A stretch of DNA of 10,538 nucleotides from Conidiobolus incongruus B7586 (Eukaryota > Entomophthoromycota > Entomophthoromycetes > Entomophthorales > Conidiobolaceae): the NCBI GenBank assembly GCA_000697335.1, contig JNEM01014211.1, positions 1 to 10,538 on the forward strand. The letters are read 5' to 3'. Shown piece after piece: positions 7,943 through 10,538 of the stretch. Position numbers and translations under genes: made by a program. The notes beneath the pieces are model-generated. The model did not search any database. It had not been told where the DNA came from and worked only from the letters and a program-made list of their open reading frames with translations. Positions within the stretch are counted from its first letter, which is position 1; every line of letters begins with the position of its first letter.

Positions 7943-7952
7943 TATTTATATA
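7943..7952 (-). promoter_or_regulatory. Candidate TATA box of the protease gene
   Basis: TATATAAATA on the minus strand, about 46-55 bases upstream of the ATG. An A-rich leader follows. The local AT richness makes chance occurrence quite possible. Confidence 0.4.
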
Positions 7953-7962
7953 CTTGGTAATA

Positions 7963-7983
7963 ATATATATATATATATATATA
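7963..7983. repeat. (AT)n microsatellite upstream of the protease gene
   Basis: About ten AT units, 66 to 86 bases upstream of the start codon. With the run at 6701-6718 it places AT microsatellites on both sides of the gene. Confidence 0.9.
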
Positions 7984-8162
7984 ATGAGTAACATTATTAC
8001 AAAGACATGAATATAATTGATAAAATTCAGTACACAGTTAAAAATGCAATATTTTTTAAAATTTGTTTTGTAATTTGGTAAATCAAATATCTAATTACTG
8101 TTAAATTTTTGTGGATTCTTAATTAAATTTAACATCAATTCCTTTACGATGATAAGTGCTTT

Positions 8163-8416
8163 TGTTGTGTTTTATAATATAATTTGTGAATAAAGATTGT
8201 CATTAGAAAAGTAATCATAATACGATTTATAAAAACAATTCATTAATCAAACTCTTTAAGGTTTCAGGAATGTATGTCTTAAGTTTGCTTACTCTTGAAA
8301 CGTTGTAGCAGAATATCAAAAATAATAATTCTTCTATTTTCGTAACAATTAGGTTTAATTAGTTTGTTTAGTGAATGATATAGGATTTGAATAAATTCTG
8401 ATAAGGAGAACTAAAG
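8163..8416 (-). repeat. Right arm of the inverted repeat, upstream of the protease gene
   Basis: Inverted counterpart of 5818-6040. It holds about 25 extra bases between 8201 and 8243 that the left arm lacks. It lies 266 bases upstream of the protease ATG, so it may contain promoter sequence. Weak similarity may continue on both sides (8140 and about 8500). Confidence 0.82.
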
Positions 8417-8564
8417 ATAGTTGTTTGATTATGGACTAATAAAGCCACTCTAAATAAAGGATAATATTGACTTAACTATTGAATCGAGACGGATGGGCAT
8501 TTTTGAAATACAACTCATTTATAAATAAATATTTAGATTTCAAAGTTTAACATTAAATATATTA

Positions 8565-8894
8565 CAAGGCAGGAGCCTCTATCTTTATCAAGTACCTTTA
8601 CATCAACTCGATGCAATAGTCATTCTCCCCTCGCATGTAGAATTATTTTCTTTTCACTCGTTAATTTGCTGTCCAGCCAACCCACCACAGAAACTCTAAA
8701 ATCACCTTACCCAATTTACTCTATAAAATCTGAAATTTAATCAATCCAACACTAGATCAGCCTGATCTTCATCCATCCTGCTATTGGACATATTCAATAA
8801 AACTTCTTTCCAATCCCTCTTATAGTCAGATATCGCAGATAACCCCCTTTCCATAATTCTGGTCTGAGTACGGCTTTCCTAAGTAGTATCAACA
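8565..8894 (+). mobile_element. Solo-LTR-like fossil 2
   Basis: Same order of parts as the fossil at 5511-5817: a GC-richer upstream half including CCACCACAGAAACTC, a TATA-like TATAAAA (8722-8728), AATAAA 74 bases later (8796-8801), a C-rich tail, GAGTACGGCTTTCC and an end at TATCAACA (8894). Overall similarity to the first is clear but diverged, so the two are related insertions and unlikely to be the two ends of one recent element. No retroelement coding frame follows. The 5' edge is uncertain and the family is unresolved. Confidence 0.5.
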
Positions 8895-10538
8895 CTAATA
8901 ATTAATGATTTACATTCTGATATTTTAATTTATGAAATTATCCAATTGAAATATCACTTATTTAGATGCTAATAGCATTGTAGTGATTTAAAATTATTAA
9001 CATTTGAAAATTTTGACAATAATCAACATTAACCTCATACACTCTTACAAATTTTAAAATTAATAGTTTGATTGTAATTTTTTATATTTCACGAGCATTT
9101 CTCTAATATGCCAAACTTATGACATATGTTATAATGTAGTAGATAAGTAATATTATATCAAGCGATATCAAACAATTATCAAATTATAATTATTTTAAAA
9201 CAATCAAATTGAGTTTGTTAGGTGAATCATTCTTGTTAATAATTAACATAATATGTTAAGTTTTGCATCACTTAATATAAAATATGTAATAAATTAGATT
9301 GAATCAACCATATTAATTGATGATATTCATCCATAATTGATCAATAGATATGATTGATAATCAAAATTTAAATGCCTTTAAGTTGTCCTATATCATTTTT
9401 TGATTTTGAATTATATATTATTACTCCAAATTTTAAATAGTCAGAATTTTTAAGAAAATAATAAATATTTTAATATATTAGTAAAAAATATAAATAAATA
9501 ATATAAAATCAATATCCACTTTTATTATTAATAACTTTTTGCCATATTCTTAACAAATTTCTAAAATTAAATAATAATTTTTTGATTATCTAAAGCAATT
9601 ATAATCATATAGATTATAATATAGTGATAGTATTAAATATGGTATCTTTTTTTAATTTTATTTAATTACAAAATCTTTTATAACTTTAATTTTAAATATT
9701 TTATATTTATTATATCTTATAGTTAGTATTTGAAATTATATTCAAAATATCAAATAAAAATAAATTTAAATAAAAATAATATATAAATATTAATATTCAT
9801 TAATTATTTTAAGAAATAAATATAAATAACATAAGTATTACAATGAATAATAATTAATATTTATTTATTTATAACATAATTATTTGAATTTTCAAAAAAT
9901 ATTATTTCGGTTTAACTTATTATTTTAATTAGTATTTTAATAAAGAATAAAGCAAAATAATTTTAATTTATTAATTATTATAAATTATTATAAAATATAT
10001 AATCTTTGGTTATAGCTTAATTACCTTTGAGTGGTTGCTAATCTAGTTCTTTATTAAGTTTTATTTAATTTATAAGTTATTTATTTTATATTTTTATTTT
10101 TCAATCTTAAAACATTATTCAAATCATTTTATAAATTAAATAAAAATATATCTTTTAAAGTATTTTTCTATTTTATAATAATTAAAATTATCATTAATAA
10201 AATTATTTTTTTAGATATTTATAAATTTAACTTAATTTTTTTAATATTAATATATTTTACCTAATCATAAATAATTGATTTTAGTAAATTATTATCCTTA
10301 ATAGTTATTAGTATTTCAAGAGATTTTGTAAAATTTATGATAAAGTTGTATTAATATTATAATAGAATAATTTTGATAATTAATATTTAAATTTTATTAA
10401 AATATAAATTAAATATTTTTAAAGATTATTTTTAAATAAAAAGAATTTATTATTTATATATATATAATTTTAAGATAATTTTTTATTAATTTTATATATA
10501 TTCATTTAAATAGTTAATTACTTTTTGATTATGAAAAA
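8895..10538. other. Long AT-rich region, no gene recognised
   Basis: No open frame of useful length and no RNA gene was found. The first 500 bases keep some G and C; beyond about 9400 the sequence is nearly all A and T (a sampled 60-base line at 9781 has four G or C). It may contain further transposon copies decayed beyond recognition by eye. A weak resemblance to the right repeat arm occurs around 9155-9235 (AGTTTGTTAGGTGAATCATT). Confidence 0.6.

Noticed and set aside
9155-9235. Third copy of the inverted-repeat arm
   Set aside because: Only about 17 of 24 bases match in the best stretch, too weak in AT-rich DNA to claim.
10000-10060. tRNA-like stretch (TAGCTTAATTACC followed by CTAGTTC)
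   Set aside because: It resembles A- and B-box fragments, but no acceptor stem or convincing cloverleaf could be drawn.
1-10538. CRISPR array, rRNA genes or a bacterial-type operon
   Set aside because: No regularly spaced repeats, no rRNA-like stretch and no clustered co-oriented genes; all signs are eukaryotic.

Overview
The window reads as nuclear DNA from an AT-rich fungus. One intact, intron-free, secreted protease gene sits in long stretches that are almost only A and T and hold decayed transposable elements. The composition, a proteinase K-type subtilisin and decayed Tc1/mariner elements would fit an early-diverging fungus such as the Entomophthoromycotina (Conidiobolus-like). That placement is inference; no rRNA or marker gene is present to test it.

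Region 1 (1-1920) holds a full-length but dead mariner element (424-1742) with terminal inverted repeats of about 32 bp, TA target duplications and a 345-codon transposase frame with nine in-frame stops and no frameshift.

Region 2 (1921-5011) is a nest of two same-family Tc1-like elements, both on the minus strand. An old, heavily AT-shifted copy (1921-5011) is split by a younger copy (2848-4418). Deleting the younger copy and one TA restores a gap-free alignment of the older one. The younger copy has four transposase-site-like motifs arranged as inverted and direct repeats (IR/DR). Its 339-codon frame carries 16 stops, all TAG or TAA, and two catalytic acids changed by G-to-A. This pattern looks like cytosine-targeted mutation of repeats (RIP-like).

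Region 3 (about 5511-8894) is richer in G and C. It holds LTR-like fossils on the plus strand (5511-5817 and 8565-8894, perhaps a third at 6104-6403), an unassigned 69-codon ORF (6458-6667), and the only intact gene, a minus-strand subtilisin-like protease (6764-7897). The gene is bracketed by a diverged inverted repeat (about 5818-6040 and 8163-8416, roughly 88-90% identical in gap-free blocks). This is the most unexpected structure in the window.

Region 4 (8895-10538) is AT-rich DNA in which no gene is recognisable. The only clear functional product is an extracellular protease. The rest is a transposon graveyard, which suggests a mutated, gene-poor compartment around one conserved gene.
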